Assembly (NCBI RefSeq): GCF_052057775.1
Contig: NZ_CP195121.1
Location: forward strand, 2,108,001-2,172,000
DNA length: 64,000 nt
Direction of reading: 5' to 3'
Origin: Methanococcoides sp052057775
GTDB taxonomy: Archaea; Halobacteriota; Methanosarcinia; Methanosarcinales; Methanosarcinaceae
The notes beneath the pieces are model-generated. The model made no database searches. It saw nothing but the letters and a program-made list of their open reading frames with translations, and was not told where the DNA came from. Within the stretch, counting starts at the first letter, position 1; every line of letters begins with the position of its first letter. Below are positions 27,840-35,855 of this stretch, in pieces. The position numbers and the translations under genes are program-made.

Positions 27840-28016
27840 TTAAAAAAAAAACAGGGCTTGAGAATAATCTTCGGGTATAGAGAGATATTCGAGAAGTTTA
27901 AGGGGGAGTTAGTCACACAACTTATTTAAATAAATTTGATAGAGCTAGGCCCTTACTAATACGAATAGGTAAAGGAAGTTTCGGGAGTTGCCTTTTCCCG
28001 TTTTCCCTATATCCCC
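27840..28016. repeat. Casposon 2 right terminal inverted repeat
   Basis: The reverse complement starts GGGGATATAGGGAAAACGGG and follows the left repeat at 6828-7005 for ~178 bp, best over the first ~125 bp. It differs from the casposon 1 and 3 termini after the shared first 11 bp. The 218 bp between the cas1 start and this repeat (27622-27839) hold no gene, only AT-rich DNA with a likely cas1 promoter. Confidence 0.85.
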
Positions 28017-28028
28017 AAACTATTATGC
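28017..28028. repeat. Target-site duplication copy 2 (AAACTATTATGC)
   Basis: Perfect 12-bp copy between the right end of casposon 2 (CCCC, 28013-28016) and the left end of casposon 3 (GGGG, 28029-28032). Confidence 0.85.
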
Positions 28029-28060
28029 GGGGATATAGGTAAGTGTAAAAAACCGAACTC
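28029..28060. repeat. Casposon 3 left terminal inverted repeat
   Basis: GGGGATATAGGTAAGTGT then AAAAAACCGAACTC; pairs with the complement of 36703-36734 except at four central bases (GTGT versus CACC). Confidence 0.85.
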
Positions 28061-28119
28061 CTATTATTTTTGAGTTATGTGTCTGGCATACAGACAAAAA
28101 AGAAAAATTAGACATAAGT

Positions 28120-28141
28120 GGAGTCGGTAAAACCGACCTCC
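28120..28141 (-). terminator. Hairpin downstream of the casposon 3 lipoprotein gene
   Basis: On the minus strand GGAGGTCGGTTTTACCGACTCC folds into a stem (GTCGGT/ACCGAC extended by GGAG/CTCC with a bulge) followed ~15 nt later by a T-rich run. It lies ~80 bp past the lipoprotein stop and is a plausible terminator. Confidence 0.35.
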
Positions 28142-28219
28142 TACAGATTACAAAAATTCTTTAATGTTTAATCAGAACGCAACATTATAAAAAATGGTTA
28201 AGAAAGTTTGCTCCTGTTT

Positions 28220-28798
28220 TTATGCAAACATGATTAATAGATTCAATAAATCCTCTAAGTCTTCTTTTTGTTGCCTATTATATTCTTCTTGTAACGCTAG
28301 ATAGTCAATATAATATTCCGTTCGAGATATCATCCTATCTTGAGTATTTTGAAGTTCTATGTTATAGTCATTTAAACTTTGCTTATAAGTAAAAACATCC
28401 ACACCTAATTCTTCAAGTTCATACTGATTTCGATTAAGAAAAACCATATGCGATTCTAGATGAGAATGAACTTTTCGATATTCGTAATTGTACTCTTCAA
28501 TAATGTTCGTCAGAGTGTAAATATCTTCAAGTGTAACTTCATTATTTCGTACTATTCTGTCATCATTCATCTCGAATTGATCGACTATTGATAGAAGATT
28601 ATCATAGTCTGATTCTAGTACATTATGATGTTTTTCAAGTTCTTCAACAATCTTTTTATTGCTGTTGTAATCTTGCTGTTGAGTGGATGTTTGGTATGAA
28701 TTTTGAGTGGACGTTGAGTCGTATGTAGGAGAGTCTGTGCACCCGCAAGCACATAAACTCACAATCAGGATGATTAACAAAATCAATTTTTTGTTCAT
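28220..28798 (-). CDS. Predicted lipoprotein, casposon 3 cargo
   Basis: A 192-residue protein with an N-terminal signal MNKKLILLIILIVSLCACGC, where the lipobox cysteine lies in LCACGC. A Ser/Thr/Gln-rich linker follows (PTYDSTSTQNSYQTSTQQQ), then a helical domain. Its LESHMVFLNRNQYELEELGVD-like segment (residues ~115-135) resembles the repeat unit of the lipoprotein at the other end of the element (IDSFKAFIEENENALKDMGVD). Likely anchored outside the membrane; function unknown. The pairing with a paralogue at the opposite end suggests an element-encoded surface trait such as superinfection or virus exclusion, which is inference. Confidence 0.7.
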   Translation of the reverse strand: MNKKLILLIILIVSLCACGCTDSPTYDSTSTQNSYQTSTQQQDYNSNKKIVEELEKHHNVLESDYDNLLSIVDQFEMNDDRIVRNNEVTLEDIYTLTNIIEEYNYEYRKVHSHLESHMVFLNRNQYELEELGVDVFTYKQSLNDYNIELQNTQDRMISRTEYYIDYLALQEEYNRQQKEDLEDLLNLLIMFA

Positions 28799-28916
28799 AG
28801 TTACACCAATAAATATTATACATTGTAAATTACTGTATTAGTTGTATATGGATATACATATAGTCATTTGTCTTATATTAATGAATGAGTTAAAAAAATA
28901 GTGAAAATTTTCATTT

Positions 28917-29507
28917 TCATTCTGCTCTTATTTCATCAACTTCGATAGTGATTTCTGTAATATCATTTTTTAATTCACGCCATTCACTATTAGTTAGAGT
29001 TACCGAATGACCCTTTTCCCTATGAGTATCTGAACCAGCTGAAACACTTCCTAAGAAAATTGTGCTTGATTCCAGAACCCGATCGTCAAACAAAAGTGAA
29101 TAATCAACTTGGACGTTATCGCCACCCGCTGTACCAATATTTGTAGTATCAAAATAACAATTTACAATTATGTTTTGATTTGAACTTGTACTATATTCAT
29201 AACTAATCTGTGATTCAACTACGATGTTATAATAATTGTCTGAGTTTCCTATGGGTGATGCCTCTGAAGACATTCCCTCCATAAACCCTCCCATAAATGC
29301 TGAACCATAGATTAATGCTAAACCGACTAAAGAAATAATTATTATACTCGACCAAATGTTAGATTCTTTCTTTTCTTTAATAGGGATGTTAGGTGAGATA
29401 TTATCATAACTAACCGTTGAATCTGCTGTTTTGTCTATCTGTTGTCCACAAACAGAACAAAATTTATCATTATCACCAATTTCATTCCCACAATTTGAAC
29501 AAAACAT
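28917..29507 (-). CDS. Zinc-ribbon membrane protein, casposon 3 cargo
   Basis: A 196-residue protein with an N-terminal double C-x2-C zinc ribbon (MFCSNCGNEIGDNDKFCSVC), a transmembrane segment at residues ~52-72 (SSIIIISLVGLALIYGSAF) and an extracytoplasmic beta-rich domain (residues ~90-196: VNCYFDTTNIGTAGGDNVQV, VTLTNSEWRELKNDI) of the kind seen in FxLYD-like or conserved archaeal cell-surface domains. Proteins with this layout are frequent in archaea and without defined function. Convergent context with the lipoprotein suggests both act at the envelope. Confidence 0.7.
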   Translation of the reverse strand: MFCSNCGNEIGDNDKFCSVCGQQIDKTADSTVSYDNISPNIPIKEKKESNIWSSIIIISLVGLALIYGSAFMGGFMEGMSSEASPIGNSDNYYNIVVESQISYEYSTSSNQNIIVNCYFDTTNIGTAGGDNVQVDYSLLFDDRVLESSTIFLGSVSAGSDTHREKGHSVTLTNSEWRELKNDITEITIEVDEIRAE

Positions 29508-29589
29508 GAGTTAACTATGTATTAATTCAATATATATTTTTATTTGAACTTATAATTTGATTTAAATGTATCTTGGTTAAAATAATTAG

Positions 29590-30807
29590 TTAAAGAACTT
29601 GTAAGTCCATTATCCCCCAAGTCTCCAACCTCTCCCTAACATGAGCATTGAGGGTAAACGGCTTATCACTCTCAGCATTCTGCTTCATGTAATGCAATGT
29701 GCCTTTAGAGAAACCCATCTTCTTCCATTCGGTGTAGGACATATCAATGATCTTCTTCCTCAACAAATCAGAATCATGCCTTTTAGCCGCATAAACAGGG
29801 TTGCTGAACTCAACCGTTTTCCTCTTTCCAACAAGATGATGGCTTAACTCCCTTGCCTTCAATAACAGGACAGATCCCCATAAACTGTTCTTCTTTCTGT
29901 ACTCGACTTTGCTATTCATCACAGAATTGAACTCTTCAGTAACCTTTCTTGCTCCTGTTGGTCTAAGCCTCAATGAAAAGCTCTCAGTCCTGACAAAATC
30001 CTTGTTATCCATAACTCCCTTTTCAATCAGGTTCATTACAGCAAGATCAACAATGAACCTGAATGGTTCTTGTAGGTCATAAACAAGACTGTACTTGCTC
30101 TGATTCATCTCATGCAGAAAACCAACATGAGCATCAAGACCAACTGAATTAATAGCTCTCAGACATTCAGATTCAAGCAAGGCATATCCATAATTGAGCA
30201 TCACATTGACTTTATCGCCTGCTCCATTTGCCCTTCTGTAATTATCAGTCCTTGCCTTGAAATCATAATGTTCTGGAACGGCTTTGGCATACTCATTCCA
30301 GTACTTCCAAGCAACTCCACCTTCAACACCAAGTATCTCCCTTATGGATTTGGCATTCTCAAGTCTGGCTTTATCATCAGAGAAATCATACTCAATCTCA
30401 GGATACCTCTGTTTAAGATAATCAAGAACAGCCTCAGATTTAGAGAACTTAGCTTCAATGAACTTCCTTGCAAGCTTTACTCTTGTATTCATCTCTTCAT
30501 AAGCATGGTACTGAGCAAACTTTGTCTTAACATTGGTACTCTCAGAAGGAAGCATTGTTGTCAGCAACTTGCCGTTCCAGTCCAACATGGTGATTTGTAC
30601 ATTGTGCTTAATCAACCATCTGATAGCCTCAAGGCTTAAAGATCCACTTCTACCGTACACAACAATACTATCAATATCCATCCTCTTGGGAGAGAATACA
30701 TACTCTTCAGGATCTTCAGTTGATGAGAACCTACCATCTTTGATATGGAGTTTAGCTCCATCAACATGCATGTTGATTCCATGACCGTTTAGAAGTAACA
30801 GTTTCAT
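29590..30807 (-). CDS. cas1: Casposase (Cas1-family integrase) of casposon 3
   Basis: A 405-residue Cas1 homologue nearly identical in layout to the casposon 2 enzyme: N-terminal KLLLLNGHGINMHVDGAKLH, catalytic glutamate in LLESECLRAIN, histidine in GFLHEMNQ, glutamate in LQEPFRFIV, and C-terminal helix-turn-helix SYTEWKKMGFSKGTLHYMKQ. It should integrate the element with its 32-bp ends into the tRNA-like target, producing the 12-bp duplication. The start forms a TAATG overlap with the stop of the upstream winged-helix gene, so the two are translationally coupled. The extreme C-terminus (WGIMDLQVL) differs from the casposon 2 copy. Confidence 0.94.
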   Translation of the reverse strand: MKLLLLNGHGINMHVDGAKLHIKDGRFSSTEDPEEYVFSPKRMDIDSIVVYGRSGSLSLEAIRWLIKHNVQITMLDWNGKLLTTMLPSESTNVKTKFAQYHAYEEMNTRVKLARKFIEAKFSKSEAVLDYLKQRYPEIEYDFSDDKARLENAKSIREILGVEGGVAWKYWNEYAKAVPEHYDFKARTDNYRRANGAGDKVNVMLNYGYALLESECLRAINSVGLDAHVGFLHEMNQSKYSLVYDLQEPFRFIVDLAVMNLIEKGVMDNKDFVRTESFSLRLRPTGARKVTEEFNSVMNSKVEYRKKNSLWGSVLLLKARELSHHLVGKRKTVEFSNPVYAAKRHDSDLLRKKIIDMSYTEWKKMGFSKGTLHYMKQNAESDKPFTLNAHVRERLETWGIMDLQVL

Positions 30808-31712
30808 TAGAAATCATACTCCTTTTCTTTAATATGACCAAATAATTTAGCTACTTCGTGTTTGACGTTGTATACGAGTCTAGCCTCTTCCTCTTTTCCT
30901 GCTTTTTTGAGATCATTGATTAGTTTGAATAACTCTAACTTATGTCGATTAATAACTCTTGCAGTGTAATGATTGCCGTAATCTTCTTTGATATTATCAA
31001 AATTAGCAGGAACATCTAATCTGTTGAGATCATATTTTAGCCAGTCAATGATGGAATCGTCATTGTAATGTCCAAGAATAAAAAGAAGTCCTCTCCTGTA
31101 TCCCTCATGAGTTTTTGACTTCCCTGCAAACTTACCCAACAAACAATTAACAAACTTGAGCAATTCTTCTTTTTTGGTTGGGGTGATTCCTCTATCAATG
31201 ATATAGTGCTGTAATATCCGTATCAAGTGGAGCAACAGTTTATCATCATTGGTATTTAGATTGTCAACTAATACATCCAATTGTTTTCTTGTAAAGGAAT
31301 ATCGTTCTTGGTGAAGATCAATCTCATTTAATATTGAATTTTTATCATATTCACCATTTAATTCAAAATGAGAAAATAATTCATCAAGATACTTGTTATC
31401 ATCAATAATTTCAGGCAGGCTTAGATAAGAAGCTCTGTTATCTTCTTCATAGATGCTATAATCTTCTAATTCAGGATGCTTGATAATAACCAGTTTGCCG
31501 TTTTTAGTCAATCTCTGTAACTTGCGTTCAATGCTTGGTCTTTTAAACCCTCTTTTATCTTTATGCAATTCTAGAAGATAATCTATGAGTTGCCGCCTCC
31601 TAACAAAGCAATTATCATATACATAATTTAGCACTTCTACATCAAAGTCTACATCATATTCTTGATTATTTACATCATTAGTTGGCAAATTAGCTATCAT
31701 ATTAACTATCAA
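30807..31712 (-). CDS. Winged-helix-like protein, coupled to cas1
   Basis: A 301-residue protein. Residues ~27-75 (VLNYVYDNCFVRRRQLIDYL, RPSIERKLQRLTKNGKLVII) form a clear winged helix; the remainder is alpha-helical and charged (DDKLLLHLIRILQHYIIDRG, LLFILGHYNDDSIIDWLKYD) and resembles an armadillo/HEAT-like solenoid. No enzyme motif was seen. It overlaps cas1 by the TAATG arrangement. Casposons usually encode HTH proteins of this sort, thought to regulate or assist integration. It is divergent from the RHH gene, with only 58 bp between them. Confidence 0.7.
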   Translation of the reverse strand: MIVNMIANLPTNDVNNQEYDVDFDVEVLNYVYDNCFVRRRQLIDYLLELHKDKRGFKRPSIERKLQRLTKNGKLVIIKHPELEDYSIYEEDNRASYLSLPEIIDDNKYLDELFSHFELNGEYDKNSILNEIDLHQERYSFTRKQLDVLVDNLNTNDDKLLLHLIRILQHYIIDRGITPTKKEELLKFVNCLLGKFAGKSKTHEGYRRGLLFILGHYNDDSIIDWLKYDLNRLDVPANFDNIKEDYGNHYTARVINRHKLELFKLINDLKKAGKEEEARLVYNVKHEVAKLFGHIKEKEYDF

Positions 31713-31755
31713 ACATTACATCAAATACGTATATAATTCTTTCCATGCTTGTGTT

Positions 31756-31783
31756 TTTCGGTGAGAAATCGTGTACACCGAAA
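31756..31783 (+). promoter_or_regulatory. Inverted repeat overlapping the RHH gene start
   Basis: TTTCGGTG (31756-31763) and CACCGAAA (31776-31783) form perfect 8-bp arms around a 12-nt loop that contains the GTG start at 31771; the left arm contains the GGTGAG ribosome-binding site. It could be an operator for the RHH protein or an RNA hairpin that hides the start. Confidence 0.5.
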
Positions 31784-31914
31784 GTCAAAGAATAATAACC
31801 ACACTTTCTCCTTTCCTAAAGGAGAAGCTTGTACAGATGTCAGATAAGTTTGGATGCTCTCAGGCTGAAGTTGTCAGAATTGCCTTACTGAAGCTCTGGG
31901 AGGCTGAGAAATGA
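31771..31914 (+). CDS. Small ribbon-helix-helix (CopG-like) protein
   Basis: A 47-residue ORF from GTG 31771, not starting with ATG and short enough to be missed. It reads as an RHH fold: beta strand RIITTLSPFL, helix KEKLVQMSDKFG, turn, and helix CSQAEVVRIALLKLWEAE. GGTGAG at 31760-31765 is 5 nt upstream. Its stop overlaps the next ATG as ATGA, so it is the first gene of the HTH-HNH-polB operon. RHH proteins of this size usually bind an operator at their own promoter; the inverted repeat at 31756-31783 is a natural candidate. Confidence 0.6.
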   Translation: MYTESQRIITTLSPFLKEKLVQMSDKFGCSQAEVVRIALLKLWEAEK

Positions 31915-32552
31915 CTCTCAAGCGATTCTCAAAGGATTACAGGACTTATGGAGAATGGCTCAAGGCTCAACCAAGAACCTCTGAGTATGCAAGAAGGATT
32001 ATCAGATTCCATGAGAGATTCCCAACACTCAGCTTGAAAGAACTGAGGAATGCCAGACTTAAAGATCACAATCTGAGTACAGCCTCTTGGAATGTCTTGA
32101 AGGCACAGGAGAAGAGGGATAGGAAACTATCCCTTCAGGTTCTCAGATATATGAGGAAAGGAGTGCCCTACTCAAAAGCTCTTGAGAAAACTGGAGTCAA
32201 TCGGCAAGAAGCAAACAGGAATCTTGGAAAGTACCTCTACAAATCAAACGGTAGATGGAGAGTAACGGCGACTGATAGAATTGAAGCTGAAATGCTCATT
32301 TATGACAGAAACGCAGGTCAAATATTGATCACAACGGCGAATTCAAGAGACAGAAGGCTAATCGGTGAATACTTCGCCGCCGTTCAAAAGGCGTTAAAAG
32401 ACGGTGATCCCTCCGTTTTGAAGAGGTTTGACGGCGTTAAGATCACCGATGCAAACGGCGAAGAGCATTCGTTTGTAACAGATCTGGAACAGCTTTATGA
32501 GATTCAGGATGCACAGGAGGAGCCTGAATTCTTGGAGATATACGGAAACTGA
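31911..32552 (+). CDS. HTH protein of casposon 3
   Basis: A 213-residue, strongly basic protein. KALEKTGVNRQEANRNLGKY (residues ~83-102) forms a helix-turn-helix; the N-terminal segment (SEYARRIIRFHERFPTLSLK) is a second helical DNA-binding-like region. The C-terminal half (AEMLIYDRNAGQILITTANS, RRLIGEYFAAVQKALKDGD) looks like the DNA-binding protein found next to HNH and polB in methanogen casposons. Translation is coupled to the RHH gene by ATGA, and the HNH gene follows after 12 bp. A role in replication or regulation is inferred. Confidence 0.7.
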   Translation: MTLKRFSKDYRTYGEWLKAQPRTSEYARRIIRFHERFPTLSLKELRNARLKDHNLSTASWNVLKAQEKRDRKLSLQVLRYMRKGVPYSKALEKTGVNRQEANRNLGKYLYKSNGRWRVTATDRIEAEMLIYDRNAGQILITTANSRDRRLIGEYFAAVQKALKDGDPSVLKRFDGVKITDANGEEHSFVTDLEQLYEIQDAQEEPEFLEIYGN

Positions 32553-32564
32553 GGAGTGGACACT

Positions 32565-32897
32565 ATGAGTAAAGAATCACACACGAAAACAGTAAGAAAA
32601 CACAAGAAAGGCAAGAAACCACCTATTGTTTGTGTTAGTTGTGGAGAAGATGATGAAATTGTTATTGAGATGCATCATGTTGATGGAAGAAATAATTCAG
32701 ATTTGGTCAAGCCACTTTGTAAGAACTGCCATACAAAGATAACAGCAGAACAGAACAAGCTCAGTCCAAAAATAAGATCCAGTAAAGCCTCCTTACAGAA
32801 CAAGAGAGCCTTCAATATAATCTCCATTGGAGCTTTACTAAGACTACTTGGAGATCGTCTGATTAATCTTGGTATGGAGATGACTACAAATGCCTAA
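32565..32897 (+). CDS. HNH endonuclease of casposon 3
   Basis: ATG 32565 follows GAGGAG at 32551-32556; GTG 32556 is in frame but overlaps that site. The 110-residue protein has the zinc-bound HNH pattern: CVSCGEDD, then EMHHVDGRNNSDLVKPLC with the catalytic histidine pair and asparagine, and CKNCHTKIT. The basic C-terminus is lysine- and arginine-rich. HNH nucleases are a recurring component of family 2 casposons. The stop overlaps the polB start, so the two are coupled. Confidence 0.85.
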   Translation: MSKESHTKTVRKHKKGKKPPIVCVSCGEDDEIVIEMHHVDGRNNSDLVKPLCKNCHTKITAEQNKLSPKIRSSKASLQNKRAFNIISIGALLRLLGDRLINLGMEMTTNA

Positions 32898-35550
32898 GAT
32901 CGCTGTTAGGGGATATACCAAGAAGCTTAAACAATCTTCAGATAATCCCTTTTTCAATCCAAGAGAAGATCCATTAAAGCATGATAGAATCTTGGTATTT
33001 GATACTGAAACTACAATAGATCAATACCAGAATTTCAAGATCGGATATTTCCAGATATACCAGGATGGTTATATTCAGCATGAAGGAATATTCTATGATG
33101 CTTTAATGCTTACGGATAGCGAAATAAAAGTATGTAAGGGATATACCTCAAGGTATGATATACCTCTTTATACCCTTGATGAATTCATTGATGGGGTATT
33201 CTATCCTGAGGTCTTTGGTTGGGAAACACTTTGTGTCGGATATAATCTCCCTTTTGATATAAGCAGGATCTCAAAAAGGGTTGGAGATTCAAGAGGAAGA
33301 AACAATGGAGGTTTTACTTTCACTCTTTCAGAGAATAAGTTCAATCCTCCAATTATTATTAAGAAGATGGGAGATGCCTATTCTTTCAAGTTTACATCAA
33401 CTAAGGAGAATAAAGGGGATAATAGAAAATATGGATATTTCCTTGATGCTCAGAAGTTAGCTGAAGTTCTTCTTCAATCAAAGCACATCTCTCTTGAAAA
33501 AGCATGTGAAAAACTCAACACACCTATCAAGAAGATGAAGGGTATTGAACATGGAAAAGTAACCAAGAGATATATCGATTATCTTATTCAGGATGTTGAG
33601 GTAACATATCATGTCTATGAGAAGCTTATTGAGGAGCTGGATCTTTACCAGATAGACATCCCACTAACCAGAATATTCAGTTCAGCATCTCTCGGGAAAC
33701 ACGCTTTAAGGCAATTGGGTATTCAGTCATTTTTAGATCTAAATCCCGATTTTCCTTCTGAGATGATTGGGAACATCATGACATCTTACTATGGCGGAAG
33801 GTGTGAATGTAAGAGAAGGAAAGAGCCTGTAAAGGTAACAACCCTTGATTTTACAAGCATGTATCCAACCATTACTATGGAGATGGATCTTTGGAAGTAC
33901 ATGATTGCTGAATCACTTGAGATGAAGGATGTTACTGATGAGATCAAGAAAATGCTCTCAAAAGTAGATCTTGATTATCTTCAAGAGAAGGACAATTGGA
34001 AAGACTTTGTTGTAATGGTTAAGATTGTACCTGATAATGACATATTGCCTGTCAGGATGGATTACAAAGGCTCTGGAGCAGGGTATAACGTAGGGATAAA
34101 TTATCTCAGCTCTGATCTTGAGTTATGGTATGCTCTGCCTGATGTCATAGCCTCAGTCATTCTTACTGGCAAAATTCCAAAGATTGTTGAAGCTGTCAGG
34201 TATATTCCAAAAGGTATTCAAAAAGGGTTAAAAAAATCTCAGATACTTGGAATTGATGTTGATCCCTTAAAGGATAATCTTGTTCAGGTACTTGTTGAGG
34301 AACGGCAGAAGATTCAGATTCAGATAAAGGACATCAACAAGGAAGATCCAGAATATCAACAGTTAAAGAGCAGGGCACAGGCTATCAAGATACTTGTTAA
34401 TGCTATGAGTTATGGGATCTTCATTGAACTTAACCCAGAGGATAAGAAAAGCGATATTCAGGTTTATGGCTTGGATGATTTCAGCACCTCAGAGAACAGG
34501 TTTGAGAAGGCAGGTAATTACTATCATCCATTGCTTGCTGTTATGATTACAGCAGGATCTAAGCTGTTCTTGGCAATGGCAGAAGCCAAAGTCAAAGAGC
34601 TTGGTTCAGTCCATGCATACATGGATACCGATTCTATCTTTGTTCCTCCCAAACATGCTCAGGAGATCATTGATTATTTCCAACCTCTCAATCCATACAA
34701 CCTTGATATTGACTTGTTGAAGCCTGAGAAAGAGGATATGTGGTTTTATGGTATATCCTCTAAGAGATATGCCCTTTACACTTATGAGAATAGAAAAATC
34801 AAGTTCATGGAAGGAGAGAGATCCTTCAAATTACATGGACTTGGTCATTTAACAAATCCGTTTCCAAAGGTTGTTGATGATTGGCAGGCTGAGATATGGG
34901 AAGATATTCTCAAGTTGCATTATGGAACGATCTCAGAAACGGATATTGAGGAAAAGTATTCGGGATTGTATGCTATCTCAAGGCTTACAGTTTCAACTGC
35001 AAATGTCCTGAAAAGGTTCAAGGGATTCAATGCAGGTAAGGAATGGAAAGACCAGATCAAGCCGTTTAACTTTTATCTTGTAGGATTCCAGGTAGTTGAG
35101 GAAGCTGGCAAAGCTGTCAAGCCTCTAATGCCTTTTTCAAACGATCCTCAAAAAGCTGTCTATGAGCCATTCATTGATTATGAAACTGGAGATATCAAGG
35201 AAGGATCTCATTATTTCAAACCATTGAGCAGGACAATTGGACAATATGTGGAACATCCTGAGCATAAATTTGATGGTGAGATTGGAGTTCTTGAGAGGAA
35301 GCACATTCATGCCAATAGTGTTGTTTACATTGGGAAGGAAGCCAACAATATTGATGAACAGGAATTGAATGTGAAGCGAGCTCAGGTATTTGTTGATATA
35401 GAAGAGAAGAAGAGAAAGATTCTTGAGATGTCACAGAAGGAAGCTGAAAGATGTGGAGTAGGGAGGAGTACGTTTCAGGCTATCAAGCAAAGGATAAGGG
35501 AAGGGAAGAAGATTAATTGGAGAACTCCCGCTGTTGAAAGATTACTATAA
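32890..35550 (+). CDS. polB: Family B DNA polymerase of casposon 3
   Basis: An 886-residue polymerase. Exonuclease motifs: ExoI VFDTETT (residues ~37), ExoII GYNLPFDISR (~118) and ExoIII YLIQDVEVTYHVY (~238). Polymerase motifs: A in TLDFTSMYPTITMEM (~318), B in KILVNAMSYGIF (~500) and C in HAYMDTDSIFVP (~580). All catalytic acidic residues are present. The ~280-residue C-terminal extension ends in an HTH-like tail (KEAERCGVGRSTFQAIKQRI). Layout and context match casposon polymerases, which are close to protein-primed types; they are thought to fill gaps or replicate the element. Fragments of related genes occur at four other places in the window. Confidence 0.93.
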   Translation: MPKIAVRGYTKKLKQSSDNPFFNPREDPLKHDRILVFDTETTIDQYQNFKIGYFQIYQDGYIQHEGIFYDALMLTDSEIKVCKGYTSRYDIPLYTLDEFIDGVFYPEVFGWETLCVGYNLPFDISRISKRVGDSRGRNNGGFTFTLSENKFNPPIIIKKMGDAYSFKFTSTKENKGDNRKYGYFLDAQKLAEVLLQSKHISLEKACEKLNTPIKKMKGIEHGKVTKRYIDYLIQDVEVTYHVYEKLIEELDLYQIDIPLTRIFSSASLGKHALRQLGIQSFLDLNPDFPSEMIGNIMTSYYGGRCECKRRKEPVKVTTLDFTSMYPTITMEMDLWKYMIAESLEMKDVTDEIKKMLSKVDLDYLQEKDNWKDFVVMVKIVPDNDILPVRMDYKGSGAGYNVGINYLSSDLELWYALPDVIASVILTGKIPKIVEAVRYIPKGIQKGLKKSQILGIDVDPLKDNLVQVLVEERQKIQIQIKDINKEDPEYQQLKSRAQAIKILVNAMSYGIFIELNPEDKKSDIQVYGLDDFSTSENRFEKAGNYYHPLLAVMITAGSKLFLAMAEAKVKELGSVHAYMDTDSIFVPPKHAQEIIDYFQPLNPYNLDIDLLKPEKEDMWFYGISSKRYALYTYENRKIKFMEGERSFKLHGLGHLTNPFPKVVDDWQAEIWEDILKLHYGTISETDIEEKYSGLYAISRLTVSTANVLKRFKGFNAGKEWKDQIKPFNFYLVGFQVVEEAGKAVKPLMPFSNDPQKAVYEPFIDYETGDIKEGSHYFKPLSRTIGQYVEHPEHKFDGEIGVLERKHIHANSVVYIGKEANNIDEQELNVKRAQVFVDIEEKKRKILEMSQKEAERCGVGRSTFQAIKQRIREGKKINWRTPAVERLL

Positions 35551-35855
35551 TTTGCTTTAAAAGAAAAGAGTATTTCACTCATTATTTTGCGTTGTAGCAT
35601 ATTGGTGTATATTTTCTTTATACTATTTTCCTATAATTCACATTCTGTTTAATACAAAACAGACAATTATTATACACTATATATTTTTTATTGTTATTTA
35701 GTTAATATTTGCAAATCGAAACAAAGTATAAATATATTTATTAGTATTATGATCTTATAATTTTTTAAATTAGAAATTTTACAATATTGAAGTGGATTTC
35801 TATAATACGTAGACAATTATAATATAAGTATCGATTTAAGGACGTGTGTGAATAT
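35551..35855. other. AT-rich spacer in casposon 3
   Basis: About 300 bp between polB and the repeat lipoprotein gene, with no ORF. Very AT-rich; TATATATTTTTTATTG near 35680 and TATAATACGT near 35800 could act as promoter elements for the lipoprotein gene. Confidence 0.4.

Larger units (their letters stand above)
6828..28016. mobile_element. Casposon 2, 21.2 kb, carrying a defence island
   Basis: The element is bounded by near-identical inverted termini (6828-7005 and 27840-28016, both starting GGGGATATAGG) and by perfect 12-bp duplications on both sides. It encodes a full-length casposase Cas1 close to the right end, as is usual for casposons. Inside are gene fragments, a GIY-YIG protein, EVE-McrB/McrC, an HsdR stump, a DrmABC-like operon with a large unknown protein and a radical SAM protein, a 21-bp repeat tract, and fossil pieces of polB and another cas1. 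It has no intact polymerase, so replication or repair after transposition would need a helper, for example the casposon 3 PolB. Confidence 0.8.

Noticed and set aside
27850..28060. IS element ends or a solo insertion sequence
   Set aside because: The inverted repeats belong to casposon ends; no DDE or HUH transposase is encoded anywhere in the block.
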